Below are positions 25,981-35,485 of a stretch of DNA of 64,000 nt, piece after piece. The stretch covers positions 62,001 to 126,000 of the forward strand of contig DBPT01000015.1 in the NCBI GenBank assembly GCA_002304925.1. Direction: 5' to 3'. Made by a program: the position numbers and the translations under genes. Within the stretch, counting starts at the first letter, position 1, and each line of letters begins with the position of its first letter. Source of the stretch: Prolixibacteraceae bacterium UBA1413 (lineage in GTDB: Bacteria > Bacteroidota > Bacteroidia > Bacteroidales > Prolixibacteraceae). Below the pieces are notes generated by a model. That model was not told the origin of the DNA and did no database searches. It saw nothing but the letters and a program-made list of their open reading frames with translations.

Positions 25981-28812
25981 TTAATGAACGATCAGACGTC
26001 CGATTTTCAATTCGTCACCCGACTGGACTTTCACGATGAACATTCCCTTCCGGTTGAAATTGATAGTCTGGCGGCCTCCGTCGGTCAGTTGACGCGACAT
26101 GAGGACCTTGCCCGTGAGATCAAAGATCTCTAAGCGGTATTCCTGGTGGCCACCGTCGACATAAAACAGACCGGTAGTGGGATTTGGGTAGATATTCAGA
26201 AATTCCGCCCTGTTGTCCCGGATGCCCACATTGCCGGCGGTAATGGTTACGCTGTTGCTGATCAGAAAATACTGGACGCTGAACTCATCCTGCACTTCAG
26301 CCACGTAAAATACTTCGTACACGCCGACGGTGCCGAAATTGGGAACATATTGCATTCCCGTGACATAGGTATCTACATAATCTTCGGAACCGGCCAGGCG
26401 GTAGTACCATGAGACGGAGGTAACGGTAAACTGGGCAGGAACCACGGCATTCAGGGTATCGCCGTTCACATTCAGTCCGATTTCCTGGCTGGCATCGGGA
26501 GTTATCCCCAGTTCTATCACCGTCACAGGTTTGAAGTTGGAAGTCTGAACGCCCTCCGAAGTTTCGGCAATCACAAAGTAAGAGCCGCTTTCGCTGAACG
26601 ACGGATTAATGGCGGGCAGGTTGGTTGCCTGAGGATCGAACGAATTCCAGGGGCCATGGGGGCTTAACGACCATTTCCATTCCCAGGCGGTAATCCCTTC
26701 CACATTGATCAGGGTGACCGCCTCTTCGAGGGGTGTGTTGGCAGTGGTATAGGCGTTTTTAGCATCGGCGATAGAGAATGATTTGGTATTGCGTGCTTTC
26801 AGGATGGTGTATTCCCCGTCGAAAAACATGAAAGGTTCCCAGTCTTCCACGGGACAGAGGTATTTGCCCATTTCAATACGGGCCTGCTGAGCTGAGCGGA
26901 CATCCCCCGCAATGTGGATCTGCCCGTTGTCGTAGAGGTATACCCGGCTGTACGTGGAGTCGACAGTGCAGAAACGGTCGATGTTGCTACAAATAACCGT
27001 CGCATTGTCTTTGATGTGGAGATGGCCCCCCGTACCCGCAGTCGGAGAGCTGTGGCTTCCCATCAACAGGTTGTATACCCACAGTTTGGAAGTGCCGTGC
27101 AGGGTGAAGACAGCTTCAGGCCTTTCGATACGGAAATACTGGTTGTTCTCGGTAGGCCTCGCTGTCATGACACCCTTTATAAGGTCCACGGTTCCCTGGA
27201 CATAACGGTTCGACCCGGTGGTACTGATGGTGTCGGGACCGTCAAAGGTCACACGGCTGTTGGGGGCAAAGGTAAAGGAAGAGATGGCAAAATTGCCCGG
27301 TTTTGCAAACACCGGATAAGGAAGGACGGAAGCCGAATCGAACGCATTTACGTTCAGGGTATTGTTGTAAGGATTGGCCACCGGCGTCCAGTTTGCCGGG
27401 AAGTTTGCGTCATTGGAGAAGCGCCCGGTCCAGGTCAGTGTTTTTCCGGCCGAGTTAGCAGCTTCGATGATATATAACATCTCATAACTGCGGTGAATTT
27501 TTCCTCCGATTTCAGTTTCATATACCAGGTAATAATTTCCCGCAGGGCCTTTGAATACCGGAGAAAGCTTGTTTTCCACGCCTCCCGTAACCGTGGAGTC
27601 CAGGGCCATATACGGCCCGCCCTGGATTCGGGAATATTTCCAGGTACCTCCGGCCGGGATGGCGGTGATTTCCACTCCGGTTTCACCAATCCTGACATAT
27701 TGCATGTCAATTTTGGGAGATAGGGTAATCGCATCGGAAGCGACCAGGAACATCACCTGAGAGGTCTGAACCACCTTGGCACCGTCGACACCTTCGCAGA
27801 TCACAAAATAGGTTCCCGGTTCAGAAAAGACGGGGGCAAAGGCCTTGGCATCCGCTCCCGGACCGGTAAAGGACTTGAATGCTAATTCCCCCTCCTTGCG
27901 GTACTTCCAGGTCAAGACCAGCGTCGGACTGCTTAATATTCCCGATTCCATCAATCTTAGCGTATCTGTGGCTTCGCCAAAAACGAGCACCTGGGTTTCA
28001 GCGTTTAACACATCAAATACCGAATCCTTGTGTAAGGCGGTAAAGGTTGTCACGTTGAAAACCGCATCGTAAGTGCGTTTGATGAGGTAGTCTTCGCCGC
28101 CGTTGATCCAGTTTTCCGTGGGAGGCGTAAAATTCGTCCTGACGGTGACTTTCCCCGTTTTCGTAATTTCCACCTGGCCGCCGGCACGGCCGGTCCACAT
28201 ACGCCCGAAGCCGTCCCTGACGATGAGTTCACCCCCGCTGACATAAATTTTCCCCCCGCGTGAAGGTGAATTGGAATTACCCATCAGCAGGTTGCGGAAT
28301 TCGGCGATACCTCCTTCCACCCTGAGCCATGAATTTACCTCGTCGAGGCGGGCCACATTGGATTTCAGACTGGTATAATGACCTTTTTTGACGATGGTGC
28401 CGGTAAACTGGTAGTCACAGTTGATGGCGCTTCCGGTAACGACGTTAAAAACGGCGGTATCTTCATCGAGTTCGATGGTTACCGTAGGCTGATACTGGTT
28501 GTCGGTGGCATAGGCCACTTCCAGCCAGTTAACTGAAATATTGTCAGTTCCGGAGACCAACAGTTGAAACGGGGCCTGGGTGGAATCGGTCTTCAAGGGA
28601 ATGGTCAGGTTATTTCCCACGGGGGAACCTGCGGGATCCCAGTTGTTCTCATTGGTGAACCGGGTATTCTCAGCGCCCGTCCAGGTCTGGGCAACCTGGG
28701 CAAACGCCGTACCGGAGAGCGACAGAAACAGAAGCAACGCGGCAGTCAGCCGCCACACTTTACCCGTTACAAATCCGGGCTTTACTTTTTTGCAGACGTA
28801 GAAGTTTTTCAT
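25981..28812 (-). CDS. Large exported protein with internal duplication and T9SS tail
   Basis: A 943-aa protein with signal peptide (to about 39), and type A T9SS tail at about 860-943 (LNIYPNPTTGLFYVDGG, RKGMFIVKVQSGDE). The body is two similar halves. The first starts TWTGAENTRFTNENNWDPAG (about 43) with NLLMGNSNSPSRGGKIYVSG. The second starts LTWTGRFSNDANFPANWTP (about 458) with NLLMGSHSSPTAGTGGHLHI. Each half looks like a right-handed beta-helix followed by Ig-like segments (GTWKYSRIQGGPY, WEWKWSLSPHGPW). No catalytic motif is visible. From its place between SusD and PL11 it may be a pectin-binding surface protein. Confidence 0.75.
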   Translation of the reverse strand: MKNFYVCKKVKPGFVTGKVWRLTAALLLFLSLSGTAFAQVAQTWTGAENTRFTNENNWDPAGSPVGNNLTIPLKTDSTQAPFQLLVSGTDNISVNWLEVAYATDNQYQPTVTIELDEDTAVFNVVTGSAINCDYQFTGTIVKKGHYTSLKSNVARLDEVNSWLRVEGGIAEFRNLLMGNSNSPSRGGKIYVSGGELIVRDGFGRMWTGRAGGQVEITKTGKVTVRTNFTPPTENWINGGEDYLIKRTYDAVFNVTTFTALHKDSVFDVLNAETQVLVFGEATDTLRLMESGILSSPTLVLTWKYRKEGELAFKSFTGPGADAKAFAPVFSEPGTYFVICEGVDGAKVVQTSQVMFLVASDAITLSPKIDMQYVRIGETGVEITAIPAGGTWKYSRIQGGPYMALDSTVTGGVENKLSPVFKGPAGNYYLVYETEIGGKIHRSYEMLYIIEAANSAGKTLTWTGRFSNDANFPANWTPVANPYNNTLNVNAFDSASVLPYPVFAKPGNFAISSFTFAPNSRVTFDGPDTISTTGSNRYVQGTVDLIKGVMTARPTENNQYFRIERPEAVFTLHGTSKLWVYNLLMGSHSSPTAGTGGHLHIKDNATVICSNIDRFCTVDSTYSRVYLYDNGQIHIAGDVRSAQQARIEMGKYLCPVEDWEPFMFFDGEYTILKARNTKSFSIADAKNAYTTANTPLEEAVTLINVEGITAWEWKWSLSPHGPWNSFDPQATNLPAINPSFSESGSYFVIAETSEGVQTSNFKPVTVIELGITPDASQEIGLNVNGDTLNAVVPAQFTVTSVSWYYRLAGSEDYVDTYVTGMQYVPNFGTVGVYEVFYVAEVQDEFSVQYFLISNSVTITAGNVGIRDNRAEFLNIYPNPTTGLFYVDGGHQEYRLEIFDLTGKVLMSRQLTDGGRQTINFNRKGMFIVKVQSGDELKIGRLIVH

Positions 28813-28865
28813 AATTGATCGTTTAAATTTAACATTTAAAAATTTGATAAAACGTTATTATATAC

Positions 28866-30671
28866 TCATTCCAGCGGAAGAAACCAGTTTTTGCGGTCCA
28901 TGAGTCTGGTTCGGACCCCCTCTCCATCGTGGCCGGCACGGTTAAGTTTTGCGGCAATGGCATCGGCCAGCATCGCAGGGTCGTTACGGCGGAGGGCTAT
29001 TCGTACCAGGTCGCCCCATCGCTGTCCCTCGAAAGCCAGTTCCAGGGCACACTCTTCCAGGATCTGGTTTTCGATGACGGTGAGGGAATCGCCTTCCACG
29101 CTGTTTCTTTGCAGGCTCACCCGGTTCCTGACGCCCGTATTCCGGTGCCAGGGCATCCTGAGGTTGGGAGGCAGCTGCGCCAGGGAAGTGGTGCGTGCAT
29201 CGAAATCATAGGGGAAAGGCAGGAGGGTCTGGCTGCGCAGGGTGAAGTCATTGGCAGGGGCATCCGGGTCTGCCCCGGGGTAATTGGCCCCGATGCCGTT
29301 GTTCATGATGGCATAGGCCACCCGGTGCTGCCCGTTGCGGTTGGCGGCTTCGCTGTAACGCAGATGAAGACCGCCGGCACGCCACAGATGCCATTTCCCC
29401 GCACGCTGGGTAATGGTAGTGTGACCGTCAATATAATGGTTGTAGATGTGTTTCAGGATGACCGGGTCTCCGTTTTCCACCACATAGGATCCCGGCAAAC
29501 CGTACAGGTTATCGTAATATCCCCTGAAGTCCCCCCTGAAAGAGTTGTTCTGAACCTGGCTGTCCCATTTCTCCATCGCCAGCGCAGACGGTTTCAGCAA
29601 ATAACTCCCCCCGTCTTTGGCGAAGAGTCCGATGAAGGAGTTGGGTTCGGAAAGGGGATCGAAATAAAGAACCCAGATCCATTCGTAGAGATAATTGGCG
29701 GTTTGAGTTTCATAAAACATGTAAGGCCACATGTTCTTGGCGCTCTGGCGGTCGTTGCCGTAATAACGGAGATAACCGCTATTGAATCTGCAACTGGTCT
29801 GGTCCAGGGTAGCCGACGCATCATATACCATTTTATAAAGGTCATACTGGTCGTTGCCGCTTTGTCCGCGCTCCATGATATTCTTGAAATACTGCGCCGC
29901 CCTGAGGTAATTGCCCTTCCAGAGGTTCAGCTCCCCCAACAGGTATTCCTTGTCGATATACATCAGGCGGCTCTCGTAACCGTCAATGGTAGTAATGAGT
30001 CCCCCGTCGGAATAGTGATCCTTGAAGGGTATGGATTCCATGGTCGCTAACAGGGAATCTACCAGGACGGGCAGGTCAAGGTATTGCAAACCGGTCAGTG
30101 TTTCAGCGGAGGCCTCCCCGGTATCGCCCAGAGGTTTTGTGATCCAGGGTACACCCCCCCGTGTGGCATCGGCAAAATGGAGGGCCATTTGCAGGTACAC
30201 CCAGGAACGGACGGCGACAATGTCGGAATAACGCATGTTATACTGCTCCCGGGTGAGGCGGTTTTCTTTGTACATAATCCTGAAATTCTCCAGGACATCG
30301 TTACAGTTGTTGATTAGTGAAAAAAAGCGACGCGGGCTGGCCCATTCGTTATTGTGCGACACAGGCATGTGCCACGACAATTCCATCAGCGAAAGGCCCG
30401 CATTGTTCGTCACATCCATCAGGTCAGCACGCAACTCATTGAGGACCACATATTGTGTAGCCACATCCATCAGTTGACCATATATTCCGCGTATGGCGGC
30501 ATCGGCATCCTCCTTATTGCGATAGACTTCGTCGGCCAGCAACACCTCGTCGGCCCCGGTCCGCAACAGATCACCGCACGACAGGCACGACAGAAGCGTG
30601 ATGGCCGCCACCACAGGAAATGTCAATAATCTGGTTGGTCTCATCCCTATCTTCTTTTTTGTTTTATGCAT
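28866..30671 (-). CDS. SusD/RagB family outer-membrane lipoprotein
   Basis: A 601-aa surface glycan-binding lipoprotein that caps the SusC pore. Lipoprotein signal with SCLSC-GDLL near residue 30; the SusD TPR-like body has DADAAIRGIYGQLMDV, INNCNDVLENF, RSWVYLQMALHFADATRGGVP, and the C-terminal ECALELAFEGQRWGDLVRIA and RKNWFLPLE ending. The start could also be the ATG at 30644. It lies 42 nt behind its SusC partner. Target glycan not readable from sequence, but the downstream PL11s suggest rhamnogalacturonan I fragments. Confidence 0.95.
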   Translation of the reverse strand: MHKTKKKIGMRPTRLLTFPVVAAITLLSCLSCGDLLRTGADEVLLADEVYRNKEDADAAIRGIYGQLMDVATQYVVLNELRADLMDVTNNAGLSLMELSWHMPVSHNNEWASPRRFFSLINNCNDVLENFRIMYKENRLTREQYNMRYSDIVAVRSWVYLQMALHFADATRGGVPWITKPLGDTGEASAETLTGLQYLDLPVLVDSLLATMESIPFKDHYSDGGLITTIDGYESRLMYIDKEYLLGELNLWKGNYLRAAQYFKNIMERGQSGNDQYDLYKMVYDASATLDQTSCRFNSGYLRYYGNDRQSAKNMWPYMFYETQTANYLYEWIWVLYFDPLSEPNSFIGLFAKDGGSYLLKPSALAMEKWDSQVQNNSFRGDFRGYYDNLYGLPGSYVVENGDPVILKHIYNHYIDGHTTITQRAGKWHLWRAGGLHLRYSEAANRNGQHRVAYAIMNNGIGANYPGADPDAPANDFTLRSQTLLPFPYDFDARTTSLAQLPPNLRMPWHRNTGVRNRVSLQRNSVEGDSLTVIENQILEECALELAFEGQRWGDLVRIALRRNDPAMLADAIAAKLNRAGHDGEGVRTRLMDRKNWFLPLE

Positions 30672-30713
30672 TCTTCATCGGTCATACATCCTGCAGCTAA
30701 AACCGGCAAGATG

Positions 30714-33700
30714 TCATAATCCTAATTTAACACCCAGCAGAACCATTTCGTTTTGCGGGATCATTCCCACGTCGATGCCCTGTGACAGGGCGAAGCCGTT
30801 TAAGCTGAATTCGGGATCCAATCCCAGGTATTTGGTAAATGTCAGAAGGTTAATTCCGGTAGCGAACAGGTCGGCCGAGTGCACCCATTTTGACCTGACG
30901 GGCAACCGGTAGGTCAGAGAGACCCGTTTTAACCGTGCATAGGAACCATCTTCGATCCACCTGTCCGAGAAACGGGAATTCTGCATCGGGTCGCCGTAGG
31001 CAGCGCGGGGGATCTCCGTCGCCTGTCCTTGGTATCTCCACCGGTTCACAACAGCCGTGGTCTGGTTATTGGTAGTACTCATGTTCTCCAGCGTATAGCG
31101 CAGATAGTTGAATACGTCGTTGCCCACCGAGAATCCCAGCGATGCCTGAAGCGAAATCCGTTTAAAGCGCAGTTCTGTGAATATTTCGCCGGTCAGATCG
31201 GGCGCCGGATCACCGATGACCTGCATGTCATTTTCATCGATAATGCCATCGGGATGGAAATCTTCAAAGATGACATCCCCGCCCCGGAAGGGAACCAGGG
31301 ATTCGTTGGCCATACGGTTTGACAGGCCCGACTGCAGGGCTTCCGCGTCACCGGCAAAGACACCCCTGGTGGCATATCCGTAAAAGAGTCCGAGGGGACG
31401 GCCTTCCTCGGTAAGTATGTTGGCTCCGAAAACCGGGGTGATCCGTTTCTGATCGAAAAGGTCATCCACTTTCGTGGCATATTTTGACAATACGATCCCC
31501 AAATCCCATTCCAGGGGTCGGTTTGCGACCCGGGCCCTGACCATGGCATCGATCCCGTTGGTGGTGAATCCGCCACGGTTGTCGTAATAGCCGTAGAAAC
31601 CGGTTAAGATATTGGCGGTTACGTAGTCGAACATGCGGGAGGTTTTGTTCCGGAAGATGTCGACTGAAGCGGAAATCCTTTCCCTGAAGAACGACATGTC
31701 GAGCCCTGCGTTGATCCTTGAATTCCTTTCAGCCCCCAAGGCGGGATTCCAGAGGTTACCCATCATGGTTCCCTGGTACCCGAGAAGGTTCTTCGCGACA
31801 TAGTACTTTTGAGCGGTGTAATTTCCGATGTCGTCATTTCCTGTCAGGCCCCAGCTGGCGCGCAGTTTGAGCAGTTCGACAACACGGGAACCGGCCAGGA
31901 AGGGTTCAGCGGAGATGATCCAGGCCGCAGCCATCCCCGGGTAAAAGCAGAAGCGGGTCCCGAACATGGGAATCCCGTCGGCTTTGGAACCGTAACGCGA
32001 GGATCCGTCGAGCCCGAGATTCAGGGTAAACAGGTATTTGTTTTTCAGGCCGTAATCGGAATGGAGATACCAGACCAGGCTGCTCCAGTCACCGATGGTG
32101 CCTCCTTTTTGCCGCAGCAGGTAATTGCCATTTCCGAGGGAACGGATCTGGTCGTTGGCCGAGTTAAAATCAGCTCCCCAATCCTCTTCCAGGGTATTTA
32201 CGTTCAGGCGTGCGCCGGCAAGGAGCATCAGGGAGTGGTTGACGCCCAGCCGGGGCTCGTATTTGATGCGAATGTCGTTGTTGATGACAAAGTGACGCAG
32301 CACACGGGCTTTCATCTGGTTCTCAATCACGCCCGCGTCTGTCGAATCAGGAGCAATACCCGCCCTCGGAATGAATACCGACTGCCGCTGTTTGTCAACC
32401 GACATGCCGACCAGATTGCTCAAAGTCAGGTTCCGGGAAAGATCCCAGTTGAAATTCAGGGAAGCAAACAAAAGGTTATTCATGTCTTCATTCTGTCCGT
32501 TTTCAATCAGGGAAACGGGATTGCTCACCGACAGGAAATCATAATTGGTAAGGTCGGGACTAGCCACGCCCTGATCGTTCTGGATGAATTCCTGGAGGAA
32601 GGGAGCTTTGACCCTTGCCTGCGAAACAGCATCATAATAACTGAAGATATTGGTTGCCGTAATATTCTTCTTGATGTAGTTAAAGCTGATGTTCGAGTTG
32701 AGGGTTACTTTCTGCGAGAAATTGATATCTGAATTAAAACGGAAGTTGAACCGGGAGTTGTCGGAACCTTTCACCGTTCCTTTCTGCTGCGAGAAGCCCA
32801 CCGAAAGGGCATACAGGGCGACATCGTCGCCGCCTTTGATCCTGAGCCCTACATTGGAGGAATAATTGTCGGCAAACACTTTCTTTTGCCAGTCGGTATT
32901 ATTTTGATATTTATAATAGCCGGGAACCGAAGGGTCGGTATTCATGAAAGGCATGCGGTTGATAGAGTCAGCGGTCAATCCTTTTGAAAGGAGGATTTCG
33001 TTCAGGTAAGTCCGGTACTGCCCGGCCTCCAGCATGGGGATGTTGTCAGGGGCCATTTCGTAGTTTCCGTTCATTATCAGGTCAATGACCGTTGCCTGTT
33101 GTGTGGCTTTGCTGGTGCGTATAAAGACCACGCCGTTGGAAGCTTTGGCGCCGTAAATGGATGCCGCATCGCGCACCAGGGTCACATTTTCGATATCATA
33201 TTCGGCAATGCTGGCGAGTGGATTTGAGCGGTATCCGTCAATCAGGGAGGTACCGTAGCTCTGGGTGTTAAAAATCATGCCGTCGACAATCACCAGTGGC
33301 TGGTTATTGCCATAGAGCGAGGAGTAGCCTCTCAGGAAAAGGTCGGAACCGGCCCCTTTGATCCCGTTGCGGGCACGGGCTTCCAGTCCGGCCACCCTCC
33401 CGTCGAAGACAGCCTCGCCGGAGCCGATGCCCGATTTCGCCGATTCAGCAACGGTATTCCTTACCGAAGCCACCGATTGGGTGGTGTAAATCTGTTTTTT
33501 TGAGAAATAGCCGAACCAGGCTTGTTCCTGAAAGGAATGGGTTTCTTCACCGGAAAGGTAAACGGAAACCCTGCTCCTCCCCGAAAGCAGGATATCCTTG
33601 GGATGATATCCCTGTGCGGAAACAGAAATGATATCGTCGGGCGATCTTGCTTCTATGGTAAATTCCCCTTTTTCGTCGGTGAAAGTGGATGAAAAATCGC

Positions 33701-33866
33701 CGCAATTGACCAGGGCGAGTTCAACGGGCTTGCCGGTAAGGACACTGAAAACTTCACCGCTGACCCTGATGCCCGATGAAGCTGTTTCTTGTGCCGACAC
33801 ATCCGGTTGAAATGCAATGAAACCAATGGCAATCAGTATTTTTAGCAAATAGTTCATGGTAGGCAA
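30714..33866 (-). CDS. SusC/RagA family TonB-dependent transporter
   Basis: A 1050-aa outer-membrane transporter. Signal peptide 1-25, carboxypeptidase-like N-terminal domain (about 30-110, IRVSGEVFSVLTGKPVELAL), plug with GLEARARNGIKGAGSDLFLRG and LVIVDGMIFN and NVTLVRDAASIYGAKASNG, then a 22-strand barrel. The N-terminal domain lacks the usual TonB-box-like DEVVV stretch in a clear form. It starts 9 nt after a FAS1 gene and is paired with the following SusD. It would import oligosaccharides using TonB energy. Confidence 0.95.
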   Translation of the reverse strand: MPTMNYLLKILIAIGFIAFQPDVSAQETASSGIRVSGEVFSVLTGKPVELALVNCGDFSSTFTDEKGEFTIEARSPDDIISVSAQGYHPKDILLSGRSRVSVYLSGEETHSFQEQAWFGYFSKKQIYTTQSVASVRNTVAESAKSGIGSGEAVFDGRVAGLEARARNGIKGAGSDLFLRGYSSLYGNNQPLVIVDGMIFNTQSYGTSLIDGYRSNPLASIAEYDIENVTLVRDAASIYGAKASNGVVFIRTSKATQQATVIDLIMNGNYEMAPDNIPMLEAGQYRTYLNEILLSKGLTADSINRMPFMNTDPSVPGYYKYQNNTDWQKKVFADNYSSNVGLRIKGGDDVALYALSVGFSQQKGTVKGSDNSRFNFRFNSDINFSQKVTLNSNISFNYIKKNITATNIFSYYDAVSQARVKAPFLQEFIQNDQGVASPDLTNYDFLSVSNPVSLIENGQNEDMNNLLFASLNFNWDLSRNLTLSNLVGMSVDKQRQSVFIPRAGIAPDSTDAGVIENQMKARVLRHFVINNDIRIKYEPRLGVNHSLMLLAGARLNVNTLEEDWGADFNSANDQIRSLGNGNYLLRQKGGTIGDWSSLVWYLHSDYGLKNKYLFTLNLGLDGSSRYGSKADGIPMFGTRFCFYPGMAAAWIISAEPFLAGSRVVELLKLRASWGLTGNDDIGNYTAQKYYVAKNLLGYQGTMMGNLWNPALGAERNSRINAGLDMSFFRERISASVDIFRNKTSRMFDYVTANILTGFYGYYDNRGGFTTNGIDAMVRARVANRPLEWDLGIVLSKYATKVDDLFDQKRITPVFGANILTEEGRPLGLFYGYATRGVFAGDAEALQSGLSNRMANESLVPFRGGDVIFEDFHPDGIIDENDMQVIGDPAPDLTGEIFTELRFKRISLQASLGFSVGNDVFNYLRYTLENMSTTNNQTTAVVNRWRYQGQATEIPRAAYGDPMQNSRFSDRWIEDGSYARLKRVSLTYRLPVRSKWVHSADLFATGINLLTFTKYLGLDPEFSLNGFALSQGIDVGMIPQNEMVLLGVKLGL

Positions 33867-33875
33867 TTTTTCAGT

Positions 33876-35483
33876 TTATTCAAATATCGGCACCAAACGG
33901 AAATAATCGGCTGTGACGGCCATTCCTCCCGCAAAAGGAACCAACCGGAAAAAGACGCTGTCGGAACGGGAAAAATCGTAATACCCCAGGTCAAGTTCGT
34001 CGTCCGCGGCATTTTCCAGCGGAGCATACCGGGTTTTGGTAATGGGGACATAATAGGTGTTGACATCGGCAGGATCATAGAAGAAATCGGGCCTGCCGTA
34101 AAGGGTATCCGTCCTGAAGGCATTGGTAACCGAAGAAATATTGGTGATCATGTTGGTTACCGGGTTCCGGGTGATGGATACCTGTCCCAGGAATTGACGC
34201 AACTCAACCGATTCGTCGGGAACCCTGTAGGATTTCCTGAAATCGTTGATCGCCCTGATCTTGACACGGTATTTGATGGAAGAAACCAGAGGACCTTTAA
34301 AGAGGGCACCTGTCAGTTTCTGGCTTCCGTGTGAGTTGTCGAGGATAAAATCGGAACCGCCCGAGGCATTCTCCCTTTCCCGGAAATAAGGATGGGGGGT
34401 TCCGGAAGTGCCCCGGTAACTGTAAATCCAATCCTCGGCCTCCATCAGGATCGGAAGGATCTTATGCTCCCGTTTCACATTGCAGTCCGAGACGGTGTAT
34501 ACGTAGCCGTTGCTGGCCTGATAGGAAGAGGTCACTGCCGGTTTGACGAAAGGTACCTTCACCCCGAAATAGGAGACCAGGGTGTCGGGGCTCCCCTGTA
34601 ACGGGTACTTTCCGCGGAAAACAAGGTCTCGGGCAATCATCATTTTGATGTTCATACTATCCCGTTGCGTGGGTATTGCATTGGAAATCTTGTCGTCGAC
34701 CCGGTAACTCCTCTCAAATTTCGCAAACTGATCCATGAACACATCGTCGGAGATCAGCAGCATTGTAAACAGGGAATCTTCGGACGAGAGATCGGCGATA
34801 TTTTTCAGGAACAGGTTTTGTTTCACCCAAACGGTGTCATACACAGGGCGGTTTTGGCTGTCGATGCCGGTCTGGACTGAATTTTGGGTGTCAAAGACCT
34901 GCGAAGTCAATGAATTGAGGAAGCGAACAAATTCGTTCCGGGGGGCCTCCAGCTCAATGAAATCCCAGATATGAAACTTGGGGACCAACGGCTCGTCAAT
35001 AACCTGGATGTTCCCGTTTGAAACAACCGCCTCTATCGAAGCGTCAATTCCCATCCCGCCGATGGTTTTGTTCAAAGGGTCATATTCCAGGACCTTGCCG
35101 CTCTTCATGGTTAAAAACATCTTCTCCTTGTCGGAGCTGACGGAATATACGCCGTTGAGGTAATGGTTCCTGACAAAGAGTTTCTTTTTCTCATCGCTGT
35201 CTATCATTCCGGCACTTACCTTTTCCATGGCGCTGTTGGTCGGGGCATACAACGTGAACAAACCGGGATAACTGAAATTCCCTTCCATCCCCACGCTTTT
35301 CAACAGCCCGGTAAATTGGGAGAATTCACTGTGAGCTTCGAGATAGTCGAGAATGGTTTCCTGTGACACATTGTCGTTGATCCGGGTATGTTCCTCCCAC
35401 GCGTCGGTACAGGTGCCCAGCAGCAGTGACACAAGAAAGAGGATGATCAGGCGATTTTTTTCCATAGCACTCATTTTTCTCAT
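33876..35483 (-). CDS. FAS1 (fasciclin) domain lipoprotein
   Basis: A 535-aa lipoprotein (LLLGTC, Cys near 25). One clear FAS1 domain (about 38-155: ILDYLEAHSEFSQFTGLLKS, GLFTLYAPTNSAMEKVS) and a more diverged second one follow, then a C-terminal beta-sandwich (about 350-535) like those often attached to PUL FAS1 proteins, ending AGGMAVTADYFRLVPIFE. FAS1 domains mediate adhesion and glycan or protein binding. Placed between two SusCD pairs, it is a likely surface glycan-binding protein. It starts 2 nt after the preceding FAS1 gene; the N-terminal ATG is uncertain (35483 or 35465). Confidence 0.88.
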   Translation of the reverse strand: MRKMSAMEKNRLIILFLVSLLLGTCTDAWEEHTRINDNVSQETILDYLEAHSEFSQFTGLLKSVGMEGNFSYPGLFTLYAPTNSAMEKVSAGMIDSDEKKKLFVRNHYLNGVYSVSSDKEKMFLTMKSGKVLEYDPLNKTIGGMGIDASIEAVVSNGNIQVIDEPLVPKFHIWDFIELEAPRNEFVRFLNSLTSQVFDTQNSVQTGIDSQNRPVYDTVWVKQNLFLKNIADLSSEDSLFTMLLISDDVFMDQFAKFERSYRVDDKISNAIPTQRDSMNIKMMIARDLVFRGKYPLQGSPDTLVSYFGVKVPFVKPAVTSSYQASNGYVYTVSDCNVKREHKILPILMEAEDWIYSYRGTSGTPHPYFRERENASGGSDFILDNSHGSQKLTGALFKGPLVSSIKYRVKIRAINDFRKSYRVPDESVELRQFLGQVSITRNPVTNMITNISSVTNAFRTDTLYGRPDFFYDPADVNTYYVPITKTRYAPLENAADDELDLGYYDFSRSDSVFFRLVPFAGGMAVTADYFRLVPIFE

Positions 35484-35485
35484 TC

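Noticed and set aside
28929..30050. 373-codon plus-strand frame over the SusD gene
   Set aside because: The minus strand encodes a clear SusD; the plus-strand product has no family features.
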